This document shows, one piece after another, positions 26,558 to 39,283 of a DNA stretch of 64,000 bases; the first letter of the stretch is position 1; the number at the start of each line of letters is the position of its first letter. The notes beneath the pieces are model-generated. The model made no database searches. It was not told the DNA's origin and saw only the letters and a program-made list of their open reading frames with translations. Position numbers and translations under genes: made by a program. Origin of the DNA: Setophaga petechia (taxonomy: Eukaryota; Chordata; Aves; Passeriformes; Parulidae); contig JANCRA010000008.1 in assembly GCA_024362935.1 (NCBI GenBank), forward strand, positions 32,234,557 through 32,298,556. The letters are read 5' to 3'.

Positions 26558-29500
26558 AGGCTATTTGTTTAAATTGGCTCAATAAGGGGTCAGATAAGCA
26601 GCAGTGCTACTGCACTTCTGTGCATCAGCAACATGTGGAAACATAGCCCAGGGAAAAGGGAGGACCCTCACTAGCTTGACCAATTTAAACTGTCTTGAAA
26701 CAGCTCCCTGGATATCTTGCCAGGGGCTGTGTAATTGAAAGAGGAGCATTTCTGCATCACAATGTTTAGTCCTGGCTAATTTTAAAACATCATGTAAAAA
26801 GGCTTCCTTCCTTTAAAAGCACAGGACTCGTGACCCTTCCTTTTATAAATACACATGCACATACAGATATACAGAGTATAAATTAATCTGGAAAATGTGT
26901 TGATTTATAAGAGGAGGGAACAGAGGCAAGAAGAAATCTAAACAACCTCATTTAGTCTTGGCAATATCAAGAATGCCAAGGCTAGCTTCCCCCTGCTTGT
27001 GGATGAGGAGGTTGGAAGCTTTTGAGGGAGGGACTGGGATTATATTATGAGGTTTTTCACAGTTTACATAAACTGAGGGTGATGCTGGAATTTTAAGGAA
27101 AGGATTTTTCTTTCTATATGATTTTACATGCTGAAGTTTAACAGCTGTTGCAAGCAAAAAGAAAACATCTTTTTCCCCCTACATCTTTTGATTCCACCAG
27201 ATGAACTGAGTTTCTCTGGCATTACTTCTTTTTAAGAAAATTCAGAAAACCAGGCAGTTCAATTTAACCCAGATATAACTCTGCTGATTCAAACTTACAT
27301 TAAAACAAAGGTCAGTTTTGGCCAAACCTTTTAATTGCTCATGACCCCATTATTTTCTGTCCCCCTCTCCTCCCTCCTTAACGGGTTGTCCCATTGTTTC
27401 ACTAGGGATTGAAGTCAGATTTACTGGCTGGCAAATACAAGGATTGCTCTTTTGCCCCTTTGCCCCATTCCTTGATTTGAAAAATAACAGGAGAGGGGAT
27501 GGGTGTAGGGAGAAGCCTCAGAGGGGTTTGTTTGTTTATTTTTTCCCAGCATCCCTGTAGGCTGCTAGCGTTATACCATGAGTTTTTCAGAAAAAATGGG
27601 AATACAAGCCAACCAATTCCCTTCAGCTCTGCAGGACTGCACTTTCCTGAGACAATATAAACATCCAATTGTGCTGTGAAGTCTCCCATCTGATTTTATT
27701 AGATTTGTTCTCCCCTGTTTTTCATAATTTTTCTACATATTTATCCTCACATTATATTTTTGCTGTCAGCTAGAGCAACAAGCAGGTTGTTATCAGCCTG
27801 TGAGCCCCGTGTGGGGGAGAAGGAGCAGGCAACACCTGGCAGGCAGTGTCCCTTCCCGTGTCACCGAGTCCCCTGCACCACAGGGGGACTGATTCACTCC
27901 CTAAAGAGACAGAGTTGTCCCTGGGTCCTCCTCCCCCGTCAGACTTTGCTCTGGTGTGTGTGCAGGCGCTTGCTTTGGTTTATGGCTGTGAGCAGAGGCC
28001 ATGGGGGCCGTGCCGGGTCAGCATGTCCTGCACCTCCCCTGTCCAGCAGAACCCAGCTGGGGGATGCTGCCAGCCCCAGGAGCTGATGCTCACCCACAGA
28101 GTGGGGTATGGTTGGTTTTGGTTGTGGTAAATTATTCTACCCACAGATTTCCCACCTCAGATGGGAAACCCCCTCTGGGGGTTTATAGCATCATAAGATT
28201 GAATCTGACCTCCTATTTATGTCCAAACAGCAGTAAAGCTGCAGACAAACATAAATAACACATGCTTGCACCTCCTCTGCTGTGTTGTGATTCCAGAGAT
28301 GCTGAAACTGGTGTCTGAGCACTTCGAACCCTGCTTTTAGAGAATTTGAAATGCATCCATCAAATTGCAGCTTTTGCTGAACTTGTCAAGAAGCGTTTCT
28401 GCCCCAAATGGAAACTGTCCAAAAAATTATGCATGGCCATTTTAAAGTTATGCAAGGTTAGGAAACACAAACAAAACAAGCCAAAACAAAAGAGGGGCAA
28501 TTGAATGGCAGCAGGACAAAATTGTGAGCTAGGAGAGTCCATCCCCTTCAATTATGCCCACTTAGGCACGTGAAATCAGGGCAGTGGTGAGTTGCATGAG
28601 GATGAGGTGGGGGTCATCCCCTTAACCACAGAAATTTGGATTCCAGTTTTCTAAGTGTTTTGAATTCTGATGTCATTTTAGACTAATACCTGGGGTTAAA
28701 ATAAAATGCTTCACTGAACTATTCAGTGCTCATATTAGTCCATGCTGCTGCCTATGCTAGCAGACAGGTGTCCCAATATCAAGGGCCCATCCTCTTTGTT
28801 CTCCAAACATGAGCCACAACGACTGTGTTGAGAACAAAGAGAAATATTAAGTGTTCTCTGATTAATAGGTGGGTTTTTTTGAGTTTTGTGCACTGATGAA
28901 TTCTGGGGCTGCCTGGGAGACAGTTGTTCTTCCTAGCTTTGCTGGATCTGTTTCCTGGGATACTTGAAATGAATAAATCTCCAGAGCCATCAGCAGCTCC
29001 TCATTCCTTGGAGTCCTCTTTTCCCCACTGCCCCCCAGACTGACCCTCTGACATACATTGCAGCTCCTGGTTTTTAGTGGTTTTCCCCTTCATTAGATGA
29101 ATTCTAAACTCAGTTAATCTCTGCTTGCTGGATTAGTCAAAACTTTTTTGTTTTCTTGTGAGCTGTGCTTTTTCTGATCTCTGATTTTAAGTGCCCAATG
29201 AGCAAGACCAAAAACAAATATAAAGGTTTGCTGGCTATGACTGTGAAATCAAGTCAACCATGAGTGACAAATAGGTTTTATCAGTGAAACTTGTTAAATG
29301 CAATGACTAATTTTTAATTGAATTTTTTTTTTCATTTAAATTCATTCATTTAAGAATTCTGAAAGGGTTTTGCAGAAAGTCTAAAAAAACCTCCCATCTC
29401 TCTATATAAAAATGTCTCCAGAGAAAATTCTCTCAAAATACAGAAAACAGCCATATAATTTAGAACCTGTGGGTTTAACTTCGACAAGGCATGACAACCA

Positions 29501-30094
29501 TTTTGCAAGCTTGAAGGCGTTTTGGAACCATTGTAAACCAAAGCCACAAAGATATTGAAAATTAAGGCTCCAAGCCCAAGTACAAACTGCCTCCCTGTGC
29601 ACCTATTGCAGCACACACAACACCTTGTGCTGGGGAAACATCACTCCCTTTTTTGTCCAGGGAAGACTGGAACACATAGCTGCAGCAAGGCATGAAAAAG
29701 CTGGAGTTTGGCTATGGCCTCTTACAGAAAGGAGATTCCTGGTTAGGAATTAGAATACTCTGGTTTGTCCTGGTGTAGTTCGATGAACAACTTTTCAGGA
29801 AGGCTTCCAGCAACCTCCTCTTCCCTGTTCCCTGCCATTGCTTCATGTTGGCCCTTACTGATTTGTCCTGCCTTACAGTGAAATGAGTGAGAGCAGAATC
29901 CCTGGGAAAACAATAATTTATTCTTGTATTTTCTATTTGTTTGTCTATTTTATCTTTCATGAGTGCTTTTTGTTTCCAGGGAATCAGGCCCACCATCCAG
30001 CCTCCTACACAATCAGGAAAATAATGCAGGATGGACACAGGAGGCAGAAGTTGCTGGCAAGGGTCAGAAATTGCATAAGGTAGCTAAAGCATCC

Positions 30095-30119
30095 ATCTGG
30101 AACTCTTTGAGTTCCAGAT
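30095..30119. repeat. perfect hairpin, 11-bp arms and 3-base loop
   Basis: ATCTGGAACTC, then TTT, then GAGTTCCAGAT. The arms pair exactly. The element is too short for a microRNA precursor (about 60 or more bases of duplex). It is more like a dyad protein-binding site or a stem-loop scar. Confidence 0.85.
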
Positions 30120-30210
30120 AACACCTTCAGTCCATCAGGTGATCACAGCCTGCTATGGTTGTTATACCTATATATTTACCTGAATGTCTGCAGCCACTTA
30201 GTTTCTGCTG

Positions 30211-30279
30211 AATTGTCCCTAAATTACACCAAAGCAATGTGAACAAATTGTCCCTAACTCACACCAAAGCAATGTGAGC
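30211..30279 (+). repeat. tandem duplication, period 35 bp
   Basis: Two copies of a segment beginning AATTGTCCCTAA and containing CACCAAAGCAATGTGA lie at 30211-30245 and 30246-30279. They differ at only a few positions, which indicates a fairly old local duplication. Confidence 0.85.
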
Positions 30280-30478
30280 GCAGCCTGTCTGCAGAACACT
30301 GCTACTTGACTACTGTTTTGACTTGCTTTGCACAGCTGTAAATACAAGGTAGAAAGCAGCAAAAAATTACGAGCAGAGTAGTTAAGAGCATTATAAACAA
30401 TGCCTGTAAGCTTCATTTAAATTTAGCTTATGTTTCTCAAGAGTCATTAATGATAGATTGCTTTGCATTCTTAGAGAT

Positions 30479-30499
30479 GGGGGGTGGGGGTGTGGGGGG
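30479..30499 (+). repeat. G-rich tract
   Basis: Runs of six, five and six G separated by T and TGT are visible. Splitting a long run gives four G3 tracts, so a quadruplex is possible. Confidence 0.6.
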
Positions 30500-31789
30500 T
30501 TAGTATCCATGTCAATTGACACTGTTATCAAAACAACAAAAGAAATCCCTGGAGGCCATTTAGATATTGTTGAAACCAGATTTCCAAAATAAAATTAATG
30601 GTATTTTTCCCTTTTAGTGGTTAAAGCATGTATGCAAAGGTAACAGCAATAGTAAGAGAGGACACAAAAGCTGCATGCAAGCGATGTGTTGTGCATTCTT
30701 CTTGCTCTTCTCTCTCTTCCTTTGCTTCTCAAGGTACTTATATATGTGTGCTGCTCTGATGTGACTCCTTTCAAAGGAATAATTGCAGACAACAGACTTC
30801 ACTCTGCTTTATTGGCAGCTTAAGACATTCAAGCACTGCAAGGATTAAGTCCTGTATCTTGAGGGACACCTTTCTGTTTCATGTGTTTGGGAAAGCTAGT
30901 GGTTATCAGGGATATATGGGCAGGTGTGTGATTGCCTTAAATATGAAAGATTTTTTGGAATGACTCAGTGTTTATTTTATCTTTTCATGTTCTGACTTTC
31001 ACTTAAGTTACCCTGAAAACCTTTTTTCCCCCAGATACTCTCAGGTGCAAGGTTCTTTAGGCATCACCTTAACTCAACATCTCCTTCTCGCTCTCTGTTC
31101 CTTGTACACAGTGTTGCCTATCACTGCAGAACACAATGGACAAATGTTTCTTATTCTTATTATGTTTAAAATGCATTTTCCAATTACATGAGTATATAAC
31201 ATTTTCTAAACTGTCTCATTTTATATAGCTAGGCAACTTTTTAATAGGATGCCCCAATTGACAATTACCATACAATTCCTAAGGCCAAGAATCACAAGCA
31301 TGTCATTAAATTCCTAATGAAAATATCTGATCTCCTCCATGCTTCACTGTAGAAATCCCTGTCTTTTTTCTTTTTTACTTTTTACTAAGTGACTAAGTGC
31401 AGGTAGCTGATTGTTTTGGGCTATTGGAAACAATTAAATCAAAGTCTATGGAGCTTTCTACAGCTGTAGAAATAGAGAAAGGCAGAGTTCTTCCTGCTGG
31501 TTAAATTCGTTGCTGCAATGCACAGCTATTCTTATTTTTGTGTGAAAGTGAGATTCTAACCTTAAAAATAAATGATGGACTTGACAGAAGAAAAATACTT
31601 GCTTATAAATCAGCACAATACAGTGTCCTGTATTTACTTTGTGGTGTGTATCTAAATTTCTATTTCGATTCAGGGACTTACTCTGATAGATTAATCTATG
31701 TTTAGTGAGAGAAAAAATTCATGCTACCTGTTTCAACAGAGAATTTGCATTAAATAGGATGGGTAAGAGGAAAGCTGAATACCCCATTT

Positions 31790-31990
31790 GCACATTAAAA
31801 GCTGATCATTAATCCTATATTTTAACTCCACAACTGTCAGGAGCTATTATTTCCCAAAGAGCCTGACAGTTCAAGGGATAAACTGGAGTGGGTCCCATTA
31901 TAAAGGTCTATGAATAGACGTCAGAATAGTTTGCGCATCAAACCCCAAAGGCTATTAGATGTGATACTTTAAGAATCAATTTGTAGCTAA
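31790..31990. promoter_or_regulatory. candidate conserved element with inverted TGACAG sites
   Basis: AACTGTCAGG (31832-31841) and CCTGACAGTT (31862-31871) are a perfect 10-bp inverted repeat with a 20-base spacer. Each arm holds a TGACAG core of the MEIS/TGIF/PKNOX class. Nearby are TGATCATTAATCC (31803-31815) and a TGACGTC-like GACGTCAG at about 31918-31925. Density of such sites suggests an enhancer, but no alignment was available. Confidence 0.3.
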
Positions 31991-34732
31991 ATGAAAAAGA
32001 AGGGATGTGGATCCTTGGACAGATTTTAATAAAGCAGAAAATTTAACATATAGAGAGGTATTTTAAATAAAATTAGGCAGATGTAAAGATTTAAAAAAAA
32101 ATGTATTATTAAGCATAAAATAACCCCCAACATTGATTTCAGCCTGGTGCTTGAAAAACTGTGGCACAGCAATGAGATCAAACAAGAAGAGGTGCTGAAA
32201 TGCTGCTTTCAAAATTATGTTTTCAAGTGACTCTAGAGTAGATCAATAAGAGAGCTGATAGCTTACGAGCTTCTGAGACAAGTCAACAAACGCAAGGCAA
32301 GAAAAGAGGACCAAAGAGCTGTCTTCGTACAAAAAAATTAGTTTACAACAGGACATCCTGCTGAGTTTTATCTGAGTTCATTAGGCTTGAAGACTGAGAT
32401 CTACTAATTCCACATGAAAAGTTCTAGACATTTGCAAAACCAAATCAAATGTGATGCTGTACTTAAGCTTGTTAAGAAGTTGAAGTTAACACTAAAACCC
32501 GCTTAAATAGGCTCTCAGGAAATAATGCTGCACAAGCTCTACTGTACTCACCCTTTCAGAAAACCAAAAGAAATCATGCTCTGTGCAATTCATGTGAAGC
32601 TTTTAAGCACCACACTAGACTGGCCCTCCAAAAAACAAATGTTGGGAGAAGAACACGATACCACAGTATGTTACTTCAGTTTTCTCCCAAGGGACCTCAA
32701 ATGAAGTTAGGGAAGCAAGCCCAACACATACAATTATAAGGGCAGGAGTACAGAAAGACTGACAGCCTCACTGTACTGGGAACAACTTCATTCTCTGTCA
32801 TTTATTTCTACAATTTCTTGCTCTTAGGTAGTTTATATCCTGAAGTCCTTGAAACAGGATGTGCCTTAAAAATTATACATCTTCTGTGCTCTGAAAGTTA
32901 ATTGTTGTTTATTATTCAAAGTAGGCTACTGAAATTAGATCTCATAAAAATGAAATGGTTCATTTCCATAGCTGAAAATGAAGCTGCTTGCATACTGAAG
33001 CTGGAAGAGGTGAAGACAAAGAGAAGTTTATTGTAGACAGTTCCCCCTGGTTGTTCTGTTAAAAGCCTGCTGAGACATGAATGGAAACTCCAAAAAGCCC
33101 CTTACTCTGTACTTCACTGATATCACAGATTTTAATATCCCAGGAAGGACAGCTGAAAGCTCTGTGCTGTGGGTTGTCCATAATGTCTAGAAAATCATTG
33201 TCTCCAATAACTTCAGATAAGCTATTCCTGCCTTTTTTATATTGTTAAATGCATCGAGTATTAACCCTTTCTTTACCATTATTTTATTATCTTGAACAGG
33301 AGGCAAGCTACATATAGACATGTGGATGTGTGAATATATCAATTAAAGGAACCAGGCTCTTTACTCTGTTCCTAAGTCACACAGACAAACTAATGTAGAA
33401 AGTTCCAATAGTGAGGATTCCAATACTCGGTCTGTTTACTCAGCCCCTTATATGTGTGCTTTGTGGTATCATCTTTAACTGCACAGCCACAGAATAACTT
33501 TATTCAAATGCTTCTCTCAAAAAGAAATAATCAAATACCTTGTGAGCTTTTCTGCGGTGACCAGTTCTGCAGTATCTGAACGCTTCATGAACATAAATTA
33601 ATTTATCTCTCTCTTGGCAGTTGCTGTTGGAACTCATCCCAACGTTACTGCTCTGAGTTTGTAGTATAGTGAAATTTTGGCTTTGCCCATGTAATCTACC
33701 CTAGAATAATATATTCAAGCATGCAATAGTGGGGCATTGTAGCCTATAACTGAGGACGTGGCATATGTGGTTCAGTCGGCGCTACCAGCTGTGAGAAACC
33801 TGAGCATCCTCAGTTACAGCACAATCTTAGAATTCAGCAGCTTCAATTGAAGAGGTAGTGATGGAGCATGTGCAAACTGTGATTTTTCACAGACTTATAA
33901 CACAGCCAAATGTGTAACAAGAATAGCAAAAGGCAAAGCCCTAGCATAGGGAGACTTCAGATTTTTCAGACTCTAGCTTCAGATTGTGAAGGTGCTATAA
34001 CAATTCAGATTGTTTACTGATAAGCAAAACAACCTGCTTTCTGTTTCAGAAACAGCCAAACAGTTTTGGTTGAAATTGTCATTAGCATTTGGGCCTAAAT
34101 TAGATGCTGCACAAAATGACAGCAGAAATGGCTAAATACAATTTAGCTGTCTGTGAAGACAGGCTTATAAAGGTAGAGTGTCAGGCAATTTTTCCTTTTC
34201 ACAGTGCACCTACACAAACGTGTAATAATCTCATTACACATAATGCTGTGCATTTGATATGACTCTGTGTGTGTATTTGCACGCACTTGGAAATGTGCTT
34301 GTGCAAATATACACAGAGAGATCAAATGTTTTGTCATGTTCAAGATTAGCACCTACAGATAGTCACCGTGTGTAATTCAGGATCAGTTATGCAAGCACAC
34401 AAGCCTACTGCTCGTGAGCCACTCAGCAAAAACGCTACCTCCGACTGCAGTCAGAACAGGACAGTCAGGATCATAATCTTATTAAAGGAGAATAGATGCA
34501 GAAATCATGTCCTACTTTTGTTAAATGCAGCACTGCTAGGTTACATGGCTTGCACACAGTTTGAAATGCTCGTTGTGTGTCTGGCTTGCAAAAACAATTT
34601 GATTTATTTGCGAAATTCTAAATTTTACCATTAACAGAACCTTCTCCTTTAGGCCTATAAATCCAGGTATATATTAAAAATGAAGGCTTGTGTTTATCAT
34701 CTGTAAGAAGTTCCTGTTGTCTTTTATTGCAG
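31991..34732. other. AT-rich noncoding stretch, no gene seen
   Basis: There are no long ORFs. The only structure found is an imperfect inverted repeat at 33744-33819 (listed). Otherwise the DNA is ordinary AT-rich sequence. Confidence 0.5.
33744..33819. repeat. inverted repeat, 13-bp arms around a 50-base centre
   Basis: CTATAACTGAGGA (33744-33756) pairs with TCCTCAGTTACAG (33807-33819) with a single mismatch. The centre is relatively CpG-containing (GTCGGCGCTACC) for this region. It could fold as a stem with a large loop or mark a small palindromic insertion. No flanking duplication was identified. Confidence 0.7.
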
Positions 34733-34914
34733 AAAGCCAAGTGTAATCACCACAAAAGGAAGCAATACAGTTCAGCAGCAGCAGCCTCGGCAGGAAAGCT
34801 GACTGCCAGGTGCATGAAGTGTAAGGATATCTGTGCTGGCTATGTACGCACCAAGGGCTTGATTTGCATTAAAACACTGCTGAGTTGGAGGGAAAAGAAT
34901 GGAGAAGAGGACAG
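34733..34914 (+). other. candidate exon (182 bp, strong splice sites)
   Basis: The acceptor is TGTTGTCTTTTATTGCAG (AG at 34731-34732) and the donor is GACAG|GTAGGC after 34914. The first frame is open across all 60 codons and includes CNHHKRK and RCMKCKDIC, a Cys/His-rich pattern that superficially recalls a metal-binding knuckle. The frame one base later reads KPSVITTKGSNTV, then a short Gln run, and stops after 22 codons. I recognise neither peptide. The segment also carries an exact POU octamer (ATTTGCAT, 34862-34869), so conservation could reflect an enhancer and not an exon. This is the most exon-like segment left of the CpG island. Confidence 0.3.
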
Positions 34915-35064
34915 GTAGGCACCTACCCCACCACCATCTCGCTGCCTACTGAAAAGGTTTGGGTTTCATGGCAGAAACACAAATACAGAAGGAAGATAAA
35001 TAATTAAAGCCTGGTATAATGGGCCAAAGTAATTTCTTGTTATCAGAAGAGTATTTTTTAAGTA

Positions 35065-35082
35065 TGTGTGTGTGTGTGTGTG
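35065..35082 (+). repeat. (TG)9 microsatellite
   Basis: Pure TG dinucleotides, nine units, immediately after AAGTA. Confidence 0.85.
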
Positions 35083-36234
35083 TAACAGATGAAGCTCATT
35101 TTGAAAAATTTAAATGTGTTAAAGCATTCTAGCATTTCTTCCAGTATCGGCAGAACTTGTATTACCTTGGGGAAAAAAAAAATTACCTAACACCACTGAG
35201 CACATGGGCTTATCTGCAACCTAATACTGTTATTGTAAGGGTTTGTATAGCTCACTTCCTGCCTTTGGGCTTACACAACAGGATATTTAAATTACAAAGA
35301 CTGAAGAAATGAGGCAAAATGCTCTTGATATTAAAAATTTTCTAGTTGTTCTAATTCCCCATTAAGTGAGTCGCAGAATTTATCAGTAAACACAAGATCG
35401 TTCCTGGAAAAAAACTACAGGCAAACTAAAGGCAGCAAAGCAGGTTCAGGGTTTATCAGCTGTCCCTCTATGCTGTGAAAAGTGTGTAACTTACGAGGAC
35501 AATGGCAGCTACCACCCTTTACTACTGTTAACGGTCTGTCACTGTTTCCATTGTTAATTGGTTTTCAGGGTTTAATATCTCACCTGTATCAAATTGTGTC
35601 AGGTCAAAACTTGGCTCACAGGTGTGTCTGGATGGTACTCTTTTTTAAAAACTAAAAAATTAAACTTTATCAACCAGAGTTGGGATGAGGGCTATTTTTA
35701 AAAAATATATATTATTTTATTGATATTTTTTCTGTTCACTTCCCAAATCTGAACACAAACAAGCATTTTACTTTTCACTCCCTTGAATAATTTTGTGAAT
35801 ATTTAGTTTGTGTTGATAGAGATATTTTCATGTTAGAGGTCTTTATCTGAGTGGATTCTTCCTTCTTATGCTTTTCTGATCTACCATCTTGGAGCACTGC
35901 AAGAAAATCTGCACTGGATGTGCAGCAGACACATTGGGTTTTTTCTCTGGCACACGTTTGGGACAGAGTTTCTGTTCTATTCACAGTACATTTATTCTTT
36001 TTTAGCTGGGTGACTGACTCTGGTTAGGCAGCCAACTCAAAGAAGGTGCACAACTGCTTTCTGCAGAGGTTGCTGAATGGATAAAATCCTTGCTATGTGA
36101 GATACAAATGCCAAAACACAATTCCAAGCACAGGTACCAAGCATGACTGTGCCACAGTTTGCTCTGCCAGGGTCAGCGAAGGTCTCAGGGTATTTCATTA
36201 CAGCAGTAGTGAGCACAGCTCTCTGAAAGTACTG

Positions 36235-36330
36235 ACCCATTTTGCAGCTACAAGAAAATGAGGCTCAGAGAGAAGAAAAACTGGCTTATGCAGCGAGGGG
36301 AGAGTCCTCCTCAAACCCTATCTACGGCTG
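36235..36330 (+). mobile_element. MIR-like SINE relic (weak)
   Basis: CCCATTTTGCAG, then GAAAATGAGGCTCAGAGAGA, then CTGGCTTATG follow the order of the MIR core and 3' half (CATTTTACAGATGAGGAAACTG, AGGCTCAGAGAGG, AACTTGC). MIR is an ancient tRNA-derived SINE shared by amniotes. Divergence is high, so this is tentative. The same DNA has a CAG acceptor (36247-36248 region) and an AAG|GTACTT donor near 36352, so part of it could be exonised. Confidence 0.4.
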
Positions 36331-38826
36331 CAATGGGGACCAGACCCAGCAAGGTACTTTGGGAGCAGGGCAGAGATATGTTACTCCTGCATCCCCTGCT
36401 GTGGCAGCTTCAGACCAGCCAGGGAGAGGGGACCATGGCACACATCACCCTGCTGGCAAGGAGGTGCAGATGCAGCCACAGGAGGCCAGTAGCTTGCGAT
36501 TGAGAGCAGCCGCATCAGCTCTGCTCAGTGGCACAGTCCTTCCCCTCTCCTCACTTAACCTGCACTGCATGGGGAAGAGAGGATGAGTCCTACAAACCCT
36601 TGGTAAGGACTAAGTATCACTCGTGAACGATTTGAGTGAAATTCAACTTGGATTAACAGCTGGAGTTCCAAACCCGTTTTGCATTAGTGATGAAAAAAAG
36701 GCGTTAGCACATGGATGAATGTAACTTATTCATGGGTTTATGGGCCCTAAGGTCAGGGAGTGAAGGACTCTGCAACAGCTTTGATGGTTACATTCTTCCA
36801 TTCATATCTCTGATTAAGTTTAAGTGTAAAACTCATGGAATTTCCCATTACCTGTACATCTGAGGAAGCTGCTGAATGCACTTATGCAAGTCCAGATAAG
36901 AAATTTAAGTTACATAAACTAGTCACACATCCCCTTGCTTTTGATAAAGCAGAAGAAGGACAGAAGGATTGTGTGCCAAATAAATGACATTAGATTAAGT
37001 AATGCCTTTTTTGGACATTTTCCACTTTGCATTTGGAAGTCAAGAGCATCTGGAAAACCACATTTTTTTGAAATATGGTGGGAAATTATTAAATAAGAAT
37101 GTTCCTGTCAGTCTCTTGCGTGCAAATCTTGCAGGGTCTGGAAATTACCAATGAACTTTGGAGAGAATTTTACCCTTAATATGGACTAAACACATTTGGT
37201 AGTCAAGGAGAAAACACTTGGCTACCAACCAAGCAAATACTTCCTTTTAAAAATGTTCTAGTGAGCAAGTGAAAAATGGGGTCATTCATGCAAATATTAC
37301 ATTCTCCAGCACTTTTTTAATAACCAGATTATTGATACTATGCCTGCCTTACAGCAGAATGGTATGAACTTACTAGAAAACTCTTGAACATAAACTTAAT
37401 GTAGTTATATATTCCTTGCAGAAGCACTTCTGAATGAAGTAAGGAGTGTGCAGAGGTAGTGTTAATGCTCTGGCAAGTAGCTTTCTCCAAAAAAGCAAGA
37501 GTGAGAACACAGAAGGCTCCAGGAGCAGGTGCAAAACCAGGCAGTGGGTAGCCAAAACTACTGGCATTGGCCCAGGTCCCACAGCAGAGCTCCTGGCTGT
37601 GACCTCAACAGCCACCCCTCTTTGGTTCCTGCAGCTTAGGGCAGCAGTTCTTGTTCAGCTGTTCACATCAGCTTCCAGTGGCTGGCCTCTCACAGACTTG
37701 GCACTGGATCCACCCCAACATTTTTTGGGGTTACAAGGCAGGAGGAGAGCACTCCTGCTCTCTCTTCACAGCCCATTGACCCCTTCTTCCCACTTACTCC
37801 TCATGGTGTCTCTCCTGTGGACTACAGATTTGTGTTGTGTCTGTTCTACCTGGAGGAGCCTTCAGGGAGTTAAGCACCAAATGGTGAACCCAACTCTCCT
37901 AAATTCAGTAACACAAGTAAACAAACAAACCAAAACACATTTTAGCCTTAGTAACACCAAATGGAGTTGACAGCACACACTCACATGGCTCCTTCTTCTC
38001 TGGAGAAAACATTGGCTTGGACAATACTAACAGCATCATTCTGCGAGCATTTTTGGCAGCATTGTTACCGCAGTTATTTTGCAATCTATTATTTTCATTA
38101 CCCCAACTTCCATCAAAATAAATAGGGTCCTGCACTTCTTAGATGATAGAGGGATTTGGCATGAAATGTTCTTGTATCTTAGGGAAAAATACGTGGAGTA
38201 TTTACAAAGCAACATTCTTCATAGCAGTAAAAGTATGAGTGGTGGTATATCTTGCATTGCAAGAACACTGTCATACTAGTGATGTGAAATGCAGATCTAT
38301 TGCATTTGACTTTATAAAGCCCCTAGGAGCAAACAGGATGTTTGCACTGCTGATATTAATGGGATCCTTTGCAATAAAAACAGTTCTTAGGAATCTTTTG
38401 AACAGCAGAAGGGATCTAAGAGTTGCTGGCGTATGTGATAACTGCTTTATTGAGTGAGTACGTCTCTGCTTTTGTCAGAGAAGCAAATAAAAATGTAAAT
38501 AGAAGGAAAAAAAAAAAACCAGATAAGGTATTGCTCCACAAGAACATTCAAAACAAAGAAATACCTTCCAAATAGCCTGTTCTCTTCAGGAAGATAGATA
38601 AGTGTTTTAGAATAAAAGTGCTGCTTATTCCTGAATGAGGCACCCACATAGGGAGCTGCTTTAGTTTGGTTATTCTGCAAACAATTCCGATAGCAAAAGC
38701 TCTGCCAGCCGGCTTCCTTGGAGAGGAGGGGGGAGGAGGTCTTCACTACATTAGGAGCCTTTTGTTGGTCTGATATGGCTATATTCCTCATCACACTGGT
38801 GTTCAGCAGGGTTTCCAGGATAAAAC

Positions 38827-38850
38827 AGAAATCCAAATAGAAATCCAAAT
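38827..38850 (+). repeat. 12-bp direct doublet
   Basis: AGAAATCCAAAT occurs twice without a spacer. It is a minor slippage event lying inside the rejected minus-strand ORF. Confidence 0.85.
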
Positions 38851-39283
38851 ACCCCTTTCTGTCTCCTTGAAAGTTTGTTCTGATTTGAACAGAATTTGTG
38901 TACTTACCAGACAATTGAATAGTGTAGTTTAACACTCAACCTTTTCTGTGCTCGTTTTAAAACACAGAGGGGGGAAAGCAAGGGGGATTATACTGTAGGA
39001 AACAGAGACGCAAAAGTGCACTGCATATGACTAAAATATCTTCAAATCCTTGCTACAGAAGTTTCTCAAAACCTTGCTGTCTCTAAGTAAGGTCTTTGTT
39101 GACATGAGTGCCTTGCTTGTTACTGAATGCTCCGGGTTTATTAGTTTTGGAGTTTAACGAGAGAAAAAAGGCAAATGCCGCACAAAATCTGCAGTGGACC
39201 AACTTCCCTAACTCACTTCTGTCTTTCAAACCCTATGATAGCAACAAATGAGATGCCGCCTGCAACTTGTTGTTATAAGTCAG

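Larger units (their letters stand above)
23261..31789. other. AT-rich noncoding stretch, no gene seen
   Basis: No supportable gene is present. Items listed separately are a quadruplex-type G tract (25639-25662), an A-rich tract (26530-26557), an 11-bp-arm hairpin (30095-30119), a 35-bp tandem duplication (30211-30279) and a second G-rich tract (30479-30499). About 27760-28120 is a locally GC-rich patch with a 108-codon ORF that has no domain features. Its CCACAGGGGGACT word is only a partial match to a CTCF-type site. Confidence 0.55.

Noticed and set aside
37446..37970. 174-codon plus-strand ORF
   Set aside because: No recognisable domain, a biased composition typical of chance frames, and no supporting splice or promoter context.
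38447..38935. 162-codon minus-strand ORF
   Set aside because: No family resemblance, poly-Phe from a T/A run, and an internal 12-bp slippage repeat.
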